64,000 bases of DNA. Origin: Rhodococcus sp. 14-2470-1b (GTDB taxonomy: Bacteria; Actinomycetota; Actinomycetes; Mycobacteriales; Mycobacteriaceae). Position 1 is the first letter of the stretch, and every line of letters begins with the position of its first letter. The position numbers and the translations under genes were made by a program. Of this stretch, positions 20,411 to 28,482 are shown piece by piece. The stretch spans positions 1 to 64,000 of the forward strand of contig NZ_NPFY01000013.1 in the NCBI RefSeq assembly GCF_002259415.1. The letters are read 5' to 3'. A model generated the notes under the pieces. The model ran no database searches, was not told where the DNA came from, and saw nothing but the letters and a program-made list of their open reading frames with translations.

Positions 20411-21294
20411 ACCTCCAACTCGTCACCGCCGACAGCGACTCGACCCTGCCGAGTAGGGAAGAGCTGCTCGAGAAGCACTTGCGCATGCTGAAGCGACGCA
20501 ATGCCTCACCGCACACCATCGAGTCCCGCAAGGGCGCACTGACACGCCTGGCTGAATGGCTCGGCGACACTCACCTTCTCCTGGTGACGCTGACCATTCT
20601 CGAAGATTGGCAGGACAGTCTCAACGTGTCCGCGTCCGCGATCGGCACCTACACCGTGCACGTCCGGAGCTTCTACAAGTGGGCCGAGCAGCAAGGACTC
20701 GTCACCGTCGACCCGGCGCGGCACATGGTGGTCCCGAAGATCGGTCGGCGCATGTCGCGACCGATCACCGAGCCCGATCTGAAAGACGCCTTGCTCGCAT
20801 CGAGGTACGACCAGACCCTCCACTGCATCCTCCTGCTTGCCGCGTACTGCGGGCTGAGGGCAGCGGAGGTGGCCGCGTGTACCGTCGAGGACTTCCGGCG
20901 CGGTGACTCCACTGGCGGAGCGTTCCTGACTGTCCACGGGAAAGGTTCGAAGGATCGAGTGGTGCGGGTTCCAGTGCCGATCATGGCCGAACTCGACGTC
21001 CTGAATCGGCGCACCGGGCCGATGTTCATGAATGGGGTCGGCAAACCCATCACCGCAGATCAGGTGTCGCACTGGGCATCGAGATTCTTCCAGGGTCTCG
21101 GCATGACGTACACACTCCACAAGCTCCGACACCGCTTCGCGAACAGGCTCGCTGACCTCGGCACCGACGTACGCGACATTCAGGCGTCCCTTGGGCACGA
21201 GAGCCTCAGCACCACAACACTTTATCTCGCCGCGAACAGTCGCCGAGCTGCAGACTCGATCGACAAACTCGCTGACGACATGGACGGTGCGTGA
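20407..21294 (+). CDS. Second tyrosine recombinase, XerC/D-like
   Basis: 295 residues from GTG 20407 (GTGA overlap with the previous stop). N-terminal core-binding domain (TIESRKGALTRLAEWL), catalytic domain with Arg in AAYCGLRAAEVA, Lys in HGKGSKDRVV, HKLRHRFANRL, LGHESLSTTTLYLA. All catalytic residues are present. It lacks the arm-binding domain of the first integrase and resembles phage- or plasmid-borne Xer proteins. It may resolve multimers of the excised, replicating circle, or carry out a second recombination. Confidence 0.93.
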   Translation: MNLQLVTADSDSTLPSREELLEKHLRMLKRRNASPHTIESRKGALTRLAEWLGDTHLLLVTLTILEDWQDSLNVSASAIGTYTVHVRSFYKWAEQQGLVTVDPARHMVVPKIGRRMSRPITEPDLKDALLASRYDQTLHCILLLAAYCGLRAAEVAACTVEDFRRGDSTGGAFLTVHGKGSKDRVVRVPVPIMAELDVLNRRTGPMFMNGVGKPITADQVSHWASRFFQGLGMTYTLHKLRHRFANRLADLGTDVRDIQASLGHESLSTTTLYLAANSRRAADSIDKLADDMDGA

Positions 21295-21467
21295 TGTTCG
21301 CGACCATCGACGAGCTGTCCGACGAGCCGGTCACCGTAACCCTCGAAGGTGAGCGTGTGCGGATTCGGTATGGCCGGGGCGCGACGTTGTCGCTGGACAT
21401 CAGCGAAGCGGTAGACCTGGTGGACGCTGTTGCGACGGTGCTCGGTGAGGTAGCCGAGAAGCAATGA
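21294..21467 (+). CDS. Small hypothetical protein, 57 aa
   Basis: Reads MFATIDELSDEPVTVTLEG at the start and ends GEVAEKQ. Overlaps both neighbours (TGATG with the recombinase stop, ATGA with the next start), so it is probably translated. Short beta strands followed by one helix. Function unknown. Confidence 0.65.
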   Translation: MFATIDELSDEPVTVTLEGERVRIRYGRGATLSLDISEAVDLVDAVATVLGEVAEKQ

Positions 21468-21949
21468 CCAGGGAGTCACCACCACCATTCCGATTCGAGT
21501 GGGAGAGCTGCGTCAAGCGCACTCGAATGCCTGGCAGCGCCAAGTTCCTCGCGCTCACCCTCGCTACGTTCGGCTCGTCGAAGACAGGGAAGAACATTCA
21601 CCCGAGTGTGGCGAGGCTTGCGCGAGAAATGGAAGTCACCGAGCGGACCGTGATGCGTGGAATGAAGTGGCTCCGAGACAACGGCTGGATCGTGCGAGAG
21701 AAGCAGGGCAACAGGTGGCGCAGTCACGCTGACGAGTACCGACTGAACGTCCCCGAGAACGTCCTCGATGTGATGTGGCTGGACCCGTACAGCCATCCAT
21801 ATTCGAGCGTTCCACCTGACACCAGTGTCACTCAGACTTCGGAAGTCCAACTGACACTGGTGTCACCTGGACAAGGCAGCGCATCGAATGTCCAGGTGAC
21901 ATCTGAGCAATGTCTAGGTGACATCTCCGCAAGTCCAGGTGACAAATGA
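21464..21949 (+). CDS. Winged-helix protein, candidate replication initiator
   Basis: 161 residues. Central helix-turn-helix HPSVARLAREMEVTERTVMR, then GMKWLRDNGWIVREKQGNRW, a winged helix as in phage and plasmid replication proteins. The C-terminal 50 residues are low-complexity and are encoded by DNA full of iterons (21810-21977). An initiator with its binding sites inside its own gene is the arrangement of lambda O and many plasmid Rep genes. It could alternatively be a transcription regulator. Confidence 0.75.
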   Translation: MTRESPPPFRFEWESCVKRTRMPGSAKFLALTLATFGSSKTGKNIHPSVARLAREMEVTERTVMRGMKWLRDNGWIVREKQGNRWRSHADEYRLNVPENVLDVMWLDPYSHPYSSVPPDTSVTQTSEVQLTLVSPGQGSASNVQVTSEQCLGDISASPGDK

Positions 21950-21977
21950 GCCGGGTCCACCTGACACCAGTGTCACC
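21810..21977. repeat. Iteron cluster, candidate replication origin
   Basis: Core GTCCAGGTGACA at 21890, GTCTAGGTGACA at 21912 and GTCCAGGTGACA at 21933, then GTCCACCTGACACC at 21955: steps of 22, 21 and 22 bp, two helical turns. Two more inverted or paired sites lie upstream (21810-21831; 21845-21872), and each pair contains a palindrome of type TGACAC-N2-GTGTCA, as does the last site (21961-21974). Confidence 0.8.
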
Positions 21978-22088
21978 CCATCCCGTAGGTAACCCTGGAA
22001 ATGGACCCCGTAAAGAAGATCCCGTGTGGTTGCGTCAATCAGCCACCTCACTTCCGGGCCCGCTGCAACGGCGAAAGGAAGCACTCGA

Positions 22089-22262
22089 ATGTTGGATCGA
22101 ACCGGAGACCAAATCGACGCGCCCGAGGCGCCTCGGTGGCACGACCCGCGATGCCGCAACGGCTGGCTCGGTGATGACCTCGACGGTCGTCCAGTCCCGT
22201 GCCTGCAGTGTCGGCCGCACCTGCGCCAGACAGCCGACGTCAACGACTGCAGCAGGCGGTAG
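22089..22262 (+). CDS. Small zinc-ribbon-like protein, 57 aa
   Basis: ATG 22089 follows AAAGGAAG by 8 bases. It contains HDPRCRNGWLGDDLDGRP followed by VPCLQCRPH, giving a Cys-x14-Cys-x2-Cys set with flanking His, likely to bind zinc. Very similar short proteins occur in actinobacterial phages and plasmids. Another reading in a different frame (from 21946) lacks any ribosome site or pattern. Confidence 0.65.
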   Translation: MLDRTGDQIDAPEAPRWHDPRCRNGWLGDDLDGRPVPCLQCRPHLRQTADVNDCSRR

Positions 22263-22336
22263 GGCGTCGGCATCGCTGGAGCCTCCTCACCCCAGACGAC
22301 CTCCGTGGCAGGTTTGAAAATCTCACCGAGGCTCAG

Positions 22337-22418
22337 TGTCCACATGTGCGCGTCCGCATGTGGACACATGACCAGCCTTGACCTGCGGAATGCCACATTG
22401 TGGCCCTGTACATGTACA
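22337..22418. promoter_or_regulatory. Cluster of three palindromes before the structural module
   Basis: TGTCCACATG/CATGTGGACA arms (22337-22346 and 22357-22366, 10-nt loop), CCACATTGTGG (22393-22403) and the perfect TGTACATGTACA (22407-22418). They lie 25-105 bp before the next gene and are candidates for a late-gene operator. Confidence 0.55.
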
Positions 22419-22443
22419 ACCACTCGAACAGAGGAGCGAACAC

Positions 22444-22698
22444 ATGACCGAACACCGAGCAGTGAGACCCATCGACCGATCGAGGGCCGCACGAGCCGTA
22501 CTCGCGTTCCTGACCAACGACCTCGGCCAGCTCAACCGATCGCTGATGGAGGCGAACGAAGCTCACGAGGTCGATCTGCTGATCGCCGCGCTCGCCGAGG
22601 GCCTGGGCGAGACGCTCGTGCAGTCGATCGGTGAGGACGCCACCCGGCAGTTGATGGATCGCGTCATTCTCGGCGAGCAGATCGGATTCCAGCCGTGA
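22444..22698 (+). CDS. Hypothetical element protein, 84 aa
   Basis: Start chosen at ATG 22444 after AGGAG. All-helical prediction: RSRAARAVLAFLTNDLGQLN, then HEVDLLIAALAEGLGETLVQ. No family recognised. GTGA overlap with the next gene indicates coupling. Confidence 0.6.
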   Translation: MTEHRAVRPIDRSRAARAVLAFLTNDLGQLNRSLMEANEAHEVDLLIAALAEGLGETLVQSIGEDATRQLMDRVILGEQIGFQP

Positions 22699-22853
22699 GC
22701 GACGAACCGGAGATCGACGAGCCGGACGAGCCCGCTGTTCCCATGAAGTCGGTCCCGATCACTCGCGAGCGGGGCTGGCCTCCGGAGCGCCCGCAGATGG
22801 TCGAAGTGCCGGCCGAAAACGCCGACGATTGGGACGAGCGGATCTGGCACTGA
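22695..22853 (+). CDS. Small acidic hypothetical protein, 52 aa
   Basis: GTG start overlapping the previous stop. Begins MSDEPEIDEPDEPAVPMK and ends DDWDERIWH. Very acidic; no known family. The 247 bp that follow, before the capsid gene, hold no convincing gene. Confidence 0.55.
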   Translation: MSDEPEIDEPDEPAVPMKSVPITRERGWPPERPQMVEVPAENADDWDERIWH

Positions 22854-23100
22854 AAGTTCGGGTATGGTCGCTTTCGAAGTCGAGACAAGTGACGAGGAGC
22901 CCTAGCGGGCCAAGTCATCGAGGATCGAGACTCACGAAGAAGCGCAAGGTTCGACCAGCGGTCAAGTGTGATCCGCGCCGAGGTTCCCTTCGGGTTCAAG
23001 GCAGCTGAGATCCGCGTCAACCCGTCCGTCACCGTGGCTTCCGACCTCCCCTACTTTCGTGGTGCCTCGACGCACCCTCACCATGCCTCGGAGGCATCCC

Positions 23101-24306
23101 ATGTACCGAATCAAGCAGCTTCAGGACTCTGCGACCAGCGCCATCAAGAGGGCCCGCGACATCGCCGAAAAGGCCACGGCCGAGGACCGAGACATGGACT
23201 CGGATGAGCGCAAGCAGTTCGACATCGAGATGGCCGCGGGCCGCGAGCTGCTGGAAAAGCTCAAGGCCGCGAAGGCGGACCAGCTCGTGGTCGACGAGGC
23301 CGAGTCTCTCGCGAAGGCGGTCGGCGGCGCACCCGGCACCGACGACCACACCGGAGCATCGAAGTTCCTCGGCATCGCAGGCACATCGGTGAAGAGTCTC
23401 GCCCGCAGTATCGCTGGAACCATGCTCCGCGAGGAGAACGGCCGCAAGGCGGTCGCGCCTGCAGGCACCAGCCTGACCGCGATTCCTCTCCTGCCACAGA
23501 GCCCGATCGAGCTACCGCGCGCTCTGCAGACGTTCCTCGAAGTCATCCCGAGCGGCGTCGAGTCCTCGCCGTCGTGGAAATACCTCAAGCAAACGGTGCG
23601 GACGAACAACGCCGCACCTGTCGCCGTGGGCGCAACCAAGCCGACCTCGGTGTACACCTGGGACTCGGCAAACGCCGCACTGCACGTCATCGCGCACATG
23701 TCCGAGCCGATCGACAAGTACCTGCTCGAAGACGTGAACGCGCTGTCGGCGTGGATCGAGAACGAGCTGCTCTTCGGACTGCGTATCGCGGTCGAGAACC
23801 AGGTGCTCAACGGTGATGGGCAACTGCTCTCAGGCAGCACGACCGACCGTGCAATATTGGGCCTGAACAGCACCTCAGGTGTGCAGTCGCAGGCCTTCGC
23901 CTCGAACCTGCTGACGACGGCGCGGCGGGCCATCACCAAGCTCGAAGTGATCGGTAAGTCGCCCTCGGTGTTCGTGCTCTCACCCACCGACTGGGAGGCC
24001 CTGGAACTGACCGCAGCGACCGACGACGCGGTCGACTACCGCGGCCTGCCGGTGGACCGTGCAGCGCAGAAGCTCTGGGGCGTCCCGGTGTCACTCTCGA
24101 CGGCGCTCGCCGCGAAGGCCGGTGTCCTGCTCGACACGTCGACGCTCCGGGTCGTCACCGACACGCAGGGCGTCGAGGTGAAGTGGTCGGAGAACTACGC
24201 CGACGACTTCGCCAAGAACCAGCTCCGCGCTCGTTGCGAGGGTCGGTTCGAGCTGGAGGTTCAGCAGCCGCTCGGCACGGTCAAGATCGCTACTCAGGCG
24301 CCGTAA
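23101..24306 (+). CDS. HK97-type major capsid protein
   Basis: 401 residues, start after GGAGG (23090-23094). Residues 1-90 are helical and charged (the scaffold or delta domain: DMDSDERKQFDIEMAAGREL). The HK97 core follows: HMSEPIDKYLLEDVNALSAW (spine helix lead), NELLFGLRIAVENQVLNGDG, TDRAILGLNSTSGV, PSVFVLSPTDWEAL, KLWGVPVSLS. Forms icosahedral shells in phages and satellites. No separate head protease gene is seen, so the delta domain might be removed by a helper protease or not at all. Confidence 0.93.
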   Translation: MYRIKQLQDSATSAIKRARDIAEKATAEDRDMDSDERKQFDIEMAAGRELLEKLKAAKADQLVVDEAESLAKAVGGAPGTDDHTGASKFLGIAGTSVKSLARSIAGTMLREENGRKAVAPAGTSLTAIPLLPQSPIELPRALQTFLEVIPSGVESSPSWKYLKQTVRTNNAAPVAVGATKPTSVYTWDSANAALHVIAHMSEPIDKYLLEDVNALSAWIENELLFGLRIAVENQVLNGDGQLLSGSTTDRAILGLNSTSGVQSQAFASNLLTTARRAITKLEVIGKSPSVFVLSPTDWEALELTAATDDAVDYRGLPVDRAAQKLWGVPVSLSTALAAKAGVLLDTSTLRVVTDTQGVEVKWSENYADDFAKNQLRARCEGRFELEVQQPLGTVKIATQAP

Positions 24307-24313
24307 TCCTCGA

Positions 24314-24401
24314 CAGCCCCAGCTGGTCGCCTCCTCGGGCACTGGGGCTGCCGACCCTTGACTCACTCCGGCTCGTCCCAGCAGCCGAGCCGGAGTGAGT
24401 C
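24314..24401 (+). terminator. Two consecutive hairpins between capsid and tape-measure genes
   Basis: First: CAGCCCCAG (24314-24322) with CTGGGGCTG (24342-24350). Second: a perfect 16-bp stem GACTCACTCCGGCTCG (24360-24375) with its complement at 24386-24401, 10-nt loop. No T-run follows, so this may attenuate or stabilise mRNA ends rather than fully terminate. Confidence 0.7.
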
Positions 24402-24450
24402 ACCCCCCCACTTTCAGGGTCCGCTGCGAACGCTCGCTGAAAGGGCAACA

Positions 24451-27400
24451 GTGGCAACCGAACTCGCTGTCGCGTATGTGTCGATCGTTCCAGAGACCTC
24501 GCGGCTCGTTCCCGAGTTCAACCGTCAGGTTGGACCGGGTCTCGAGCGCTCCGGACGCGAGCAAGGCCAGCGCTACGGCAATGCCTTCTCGGGCGCTGCG
24601 GGCAAGCTCATCGGTGCTGCTTCGGGGCTCGTCGCGGGCGCGGCCATCGTCGCGTTCGCGAACGAGTCGATCAAGTCGCTACAGCGGATCGAGCGGATCA
24701 ACACTCAGACCGAGACCGTCATTCGCTCGACGGGCAACGCGGCAAAGGTCTCTGCCGAAGAGGTCGAGGGGCTTGCTGGCGAACTCGAGAATCTGACGGC
24801 GACCGAGGCCGAGACGATCCAGCAGGGCGCGAACTTCCTGTTGACGTTCAAGAACATCCGCAACGAAGTCGGCGACGGCAACGACATCTTCAACCAGACG
24901 GTCGGCGTCATGACCGACCTGTCTCGGGCCACCGGCACCGACATGAAGGCCGCATCGCTGCAGCTCGGTAAGGCCCTCAACGATCCGATCAAGGGCATCT
25001 CGGCTCTTGCCCGCGTCGGCATCACGTTCTCGGCCGAGCAGAAGAAGCAGATCGAAGGCTTCGTCGAGACGAACGACATCCTGTCGGCTCAGAAGATCGT
25101 TCTCGGCGAGCTGGAGTCTCAGTTCGGTGGATCTGCGGAGGCGTACGCGCAGACCACCGAGGGCAAGATCGAGCTGGCCAAGCACGCCCTCGGTACCTTC
25201 GGTGAGGCCGTCACGGCGCAGGTGTTGCCTCCGCTGGCTGCTATCGGCACTGCAACCGCTGCCGCGTTCAACGGACTCGCTGAGCACTCGGACGAGGTTC
25301 TGCTGATCGCCGGGGCGTTCGTGGCGTGGAAGTTCATCCCGCCCCTGATGGCCCAGATGAGCAGCAGCGTCGGCTCTGCTGCAGCGCGAGTGGGTGCGTT
25401 CAATACCGCGACGACGTACATGCGGACCGCAGCAGGCCGCTCGCAGGCCGACGTCGGCCGTCTGACTGCCACCATGCAGGTCCTCGGCCAGCAGGGCGGC
25501 AACATCGGCCGCATCGGAACGGCGTTCACCAACGCGTCGACTCAGGCGTCTCGCTTCGCGACGACGGCCGGTCTTGCGGCGGCGTCAGGTCGCGCCATGC
25601 AGATCGCTGGCAGCGGCATCGTGGGCGCTCTCGGTGGCCCGTTCGGCATCGCTGTCCTCGCTGCCGGTGCGGCGCTGTTCTTCTGGGTCAAGAAGAATCA
25701 GGAGGCGAAGGCTGCAGCCGAGGCGAACGAGGCTGCGATACAAGCAATTTCCGACACTCTGGATGCGCAAACCGGAGCGGTCACTCAGAACACGATCGCG
25801 GCCCAGGCGAAGATCCTCGCCGACAACAGGATGATCGACAGCGCGAAGAACTACGGCATCGCAGCGGCCGATCTCGTCAACGCACACCTCGACGACGCCG
25901 ACGCTCTCGCGAAGGTCAACCCGGTCATCGAGGAGAACATACGGAAGTCGACCGAGGCGTCGAACGTCTACAAATCGAACGCGGAAACCTATGCAGCAGC
26001 GGGAGTTTCGCTCGATGACTTGACTGCAGCATTAGGCGGCAACAGCGACAAATACAGCGAAGTCGAAGGCAAGATCGACTCGTACAACACGCGAATGTCG
26101 GCGGCGGGCGCGAACGAGACGGAGAAGGCGGCGTCCCTCGATCGACTGAAGACGAGCCTCGATCAGGCGGGCATCGGCGCCATCGATCTCGGCGAGTCGG
26201 TTACGACGACGAACGGTCAGCTCGCCGATAGTCGTCAGGTCACCGAGGACGCGGCTGCAGCCCAGACGAAGGGCGCGGAAACAGCGAACGCGTTCACCGA
26301 GGCGATGGACAAGTACAACGATTCCGCGGCCACCGCCGAGGATCGAACGTCAGCGCTCAAGGCCGCACTCGACGCTCTCAACGGAAACCCGCTCGATCTC
26401 GAGGAAGCGAACGCCTCGCTCAACGAGGCTTTCGACAGCACGGCCGAGGCGGTCAAGCCGAAGGAAGGCGAAGCGGCACCCACCGTCAATCTGGACACCA
26501 ACACCATCGACGTCGCCACCGAGGCGGGCCGACGACTGCTCGACGTGACCGTAGCTCAGCGAGACGCCACGCTCGACGCCGCGCGGGCAGCGAGAGACGC
26601 AGCAGTCGCGAACGGTGACCTGGAGGGCTCACAGGCCGCGGCAACGGCAGTTGTCGAACAGTCGAGGCAGAAGTTCGTCGAGCAGATCGGCACTCTCGGC
26701 ATCGTCGGAGACGAAGCGCAGCGTCTCGCCGACAAGTACATCGGGATCCCCAGCGTCGTCTCGACGCTCATCGAGGCACCGGGCGATGTCGAGACTCAGC
26801 TCGCGATGGACATCCTGAAGAACAAGGTCGACCTTGTTCCGGACGACAAGTCGATCACCGTCGACACCCTCGACGAGGAGGCGAAGAAGCGACTCGAAGC
26901 GCTGGGCGTGAAGGTGCGCGATCTACCTGACGGCAATGTCGAGGTCTACGCCGACACGACGGCCGGACAGACCGTCATCGATCAACTGATCAACACACCG
27001 CGCAAGATGACGGTGACGATCGATACCGTCCGAACGGCGCAGGCAGAGCGAGACTTCCGGGCACTCGGCGGCGACATGCCGATGCAGGGTCCGGTCGCTC
27101 CGGTCTTCAACGCGAACGGCAACCTGCTCGAATTCTTCGCTGGCGGTGGGCTTTCGCCCATGTCCAGCCGAAGGGCTCAGGTCGTGCCACCGAATACGTG
27201 GCGCGTCGTCGGCGACCGACCGGTCAACGATGAGTTCTTCATCCCCGACACCGACCAACCTCAGCACGTCAGTATCGGTGCGGAGTGGGCTCGGCGCCGC
27301 GGACTGATCCTCGTCGACCCGAACCAGCCAGTGCGCGCTTTCGCGGACGGAGGAATCCAGAACGCCATCGAGGCAGGACGGGGCGTCACCGGCAACCGCT

Positions 27401-28359
27401 ACCTCTGGGGCGGAACAGGCCCGACGAACTTCGACTGCTCGGGATTCGTCGGATGGCTGCAACAGATCGCGATGGGCATCGTCGGATCGACCAAGCGCCC
27501 CTATACGACCTACTCGCTCATTGCTGGATCGTTGGCCGGTCTCGAACCGGGCCTCGGACCTGCGGGCACTCTGTTCCAGGTCGGCGTCTCCGACGAGCAC
27601 ATGGCAGCGACTCTCGAAGGGCACAACGCCGAGTCGGGAGGGTCGCTCGGCGCGTCCGCCATCGACAGCGGGGCAGCAGGAGCTGCAGACAGCCAATTCC
27701 CGTACAAGTTCCACCTGCCGAACGCTCTGCTCAATCCACAGCCCACACCACCGGCAGCGCCAGTCGAGGCCACCGACCCGGCGACGACAGCACTCGACTC
27801 GACGATTACGGACAGCACCACGACGTCGAGCACGATCCCCGAGACCGCAGCGGCGACCCAGCCCGAGCTGTTCTCCGTCAGCGACCGACTCAAGAAACTC
27901 GGCTCGGATCTCAGCAGCGTTGCCGTCGATGCGATGCTCGAACAGATCCCGTTCGGCCTCGGCGAGTCCCGCTTCCTGACGACACCGCTCATCCCGGCCG
28001 CTCCGGACGCCTTCCCGAAGGAAGACATCGCTAACCAGCTCCCAGTGACCCCGGGGCATGGCAACTGGCTGGAGGACTGGGTCAAGGCACTACGTCGACC
28101 CGCGAGCATCCCAGTGTTCGATCAGGGCGGCGTCGTGGCACCCGGCATCAACCTCATCAACAACAAGACCGGCGCCCACGAAGCCCTGGCGAACGTCACC
28201 GGGTTGCTCGAAGCCATGCCAGCCGAAGGCATCGGAGGGTCAGGACCGGACTTCTCGATCAACAACGTGACGATCACCGGCCACGACACCAGAGAGGTCA
28301 TGCGCCAGATGAACGCGCTACAGACTCGGCAGATGATGCGCTACGGCGGCAAGCCGTGA
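24451..28359 (+). CDS. Tape-measure protein with NlpC/P60-type motif
   Basis: 1302 residues from GTG 24451 (AAGGG upstream); the reading VATELAVAYVSIVPETSR matches the usual start of actinophage tape measures. Residues 20-280 form the TP901-like region with a small hydrophobic segment (LVAGAAIVAFANESIKSLQR); hydrophobic stretches near 280-430 could cross the membrane (IAVLAAGAALFFWV). Long helical mid-region. Near residue 990 comes YLWGGTGPTNFDCSGFVGWL with the Cys of NlpC/P60 peptidases, and His candidates follow near 1051-1057. Tape measures set tail length and help DNA entry; the peptidase would open cell wall. Confidence 0.92.
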   Translation: MATELAVAYVSIVPETSRLVPEFNRQVGPGLERSGREQGQRYGNAFSGAAGKLIGAASGLVAGAAIVAFANESIKSLQRIERINTQTETVIRSTGNAAKVSAEEVEGLAGELENLTATEAETIQQGANFLLTFKNIRNEVGDGNDIFNQTVGVMTDLSRATGTDMKAASLQLGKALNDPIKGISALARVGITFSAEQKKQIEGFVETNDILSAQKIVLGELESQFGGSAEAYAQTTEGKIELAKHALGTFGEAVTAQVLPPLAAIGTATAAAFNGLAEHSDEVLLIAGAFVAWKFIPPLMAQMSSSVGSAAARVGAFNTATTYMRTAAGRSQADVGRLTATMQVLGQQGGNIGRIGTAFTNASTQASRFATTAGLAAASGRAMQIAGSGIVGALGGPFGIAVLAAGAALFFWVKKNQEAKAAAEANEAAIQAISDTLDAQTGAVTQNTIAAQAKILADNRMIDSAKNYGIAAADLVNAHLDDADALAKVNPVIEENIRKSTEASNVYKSNAETYAAAGVSLDDLTAALGGNSDKYSEVEGKIDSYNTRMSAAGANETEKAASLDRLKTSLDQAGIGAIDLGESVTTTNGQLADSRQVTEDAAAAQTKGAETANAFTEAMDKYNDSAATAEDRTSALKAALDALNGNPLDLEEANASLNEAFDSTAEAVKPKEGEAAPTVNLDTNTIDVATEAGRRLLDVTVAQRDATLDAARAARDAAVANGDLEGSQAAATAVVEQSRQKFVEQIGTLGIVGDEAQRLADKYIGIPSVVSTLIEAPGDVETQLAMDILKNKVDLVPDDKSITVDTLDEEAKKRLEALGVKVRDLPDGNVEVYADTTAGQTVIDQLINTPRKMTVTIDTVRTAQAERDFRALGGDMPMQGPVAPVFNANGNLLEFFAGGGLSPMSSRRAQVVPPNTWRVVGDRPVNDEFFIPDTDQPQHVSIGAEWARRRGLILVDPNQPVRAFADGGIQNAIEAGRGVTGNRYLWGGTGPTNFDCSGFVGWLQQIAMGIVGSTKRPYTTYSLIAGSLAGLEPGLGPAGTLFQVGVSDEHMAATLEGHNAESGGSLGASAIDSGAAGAADSQFPYKFHLPNALLNPQPTPPAAPVEATDPATTALDSTITDSTTTSSTIPETAAATQPELFSVSDRLKKLGSDLSSVAVDAMLEQIPFGLGESRFLTTPLIPAAPDAFPKEDIANQLPVTPGHGNWLEDWVKALRRPASIPVFDQGGVVAPGINLINNKTGAHEALANVTGLLEAMPAEGIGGSGPDFSINNVTITGHDTREVMRQMNALQTRQMMRYGGKP

Positions 28360-28367
28360 AACTCGTC

Positions 28368-28397
28368 TGGCCACAATTTGGCCACACATGGCCACGA
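28368..28397. other. Right arm-type integrase sites
   Basis: TGGCCACAA (28368), TGGCCACAC (28379) and TGGCCACGA (28389), steps 11 and 10 bp. Same motif and spacing as in the int 3' end. Confidence 0.75.
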
Positions 28398-28482
28398 TTA
28401 AGGTCGATTCAGGTGGGTTGTACGAGGCGTCAAATGCCTGGTGGGACCGGGTAAAGCGCATCGACCAGCAGGGCGCAGAAGA

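Noticed and set aside
21946-22317. Plus-strand reading frame starting in an ATGA overlap with the winged-helix gene
   Set aside because: No ribosome site, low-complexity composition, and the overlapping frame at 22089 has a good site and a Cys/His motif.
22968-23207. Possible small gene directly before the capsid gene (VIRAEVPFGFKAAEIR...)
   Set aside because: It runs through the capsid start and ribosome site in another frame and shows no match to a protease or scaffold; I treat it as leader sequence.
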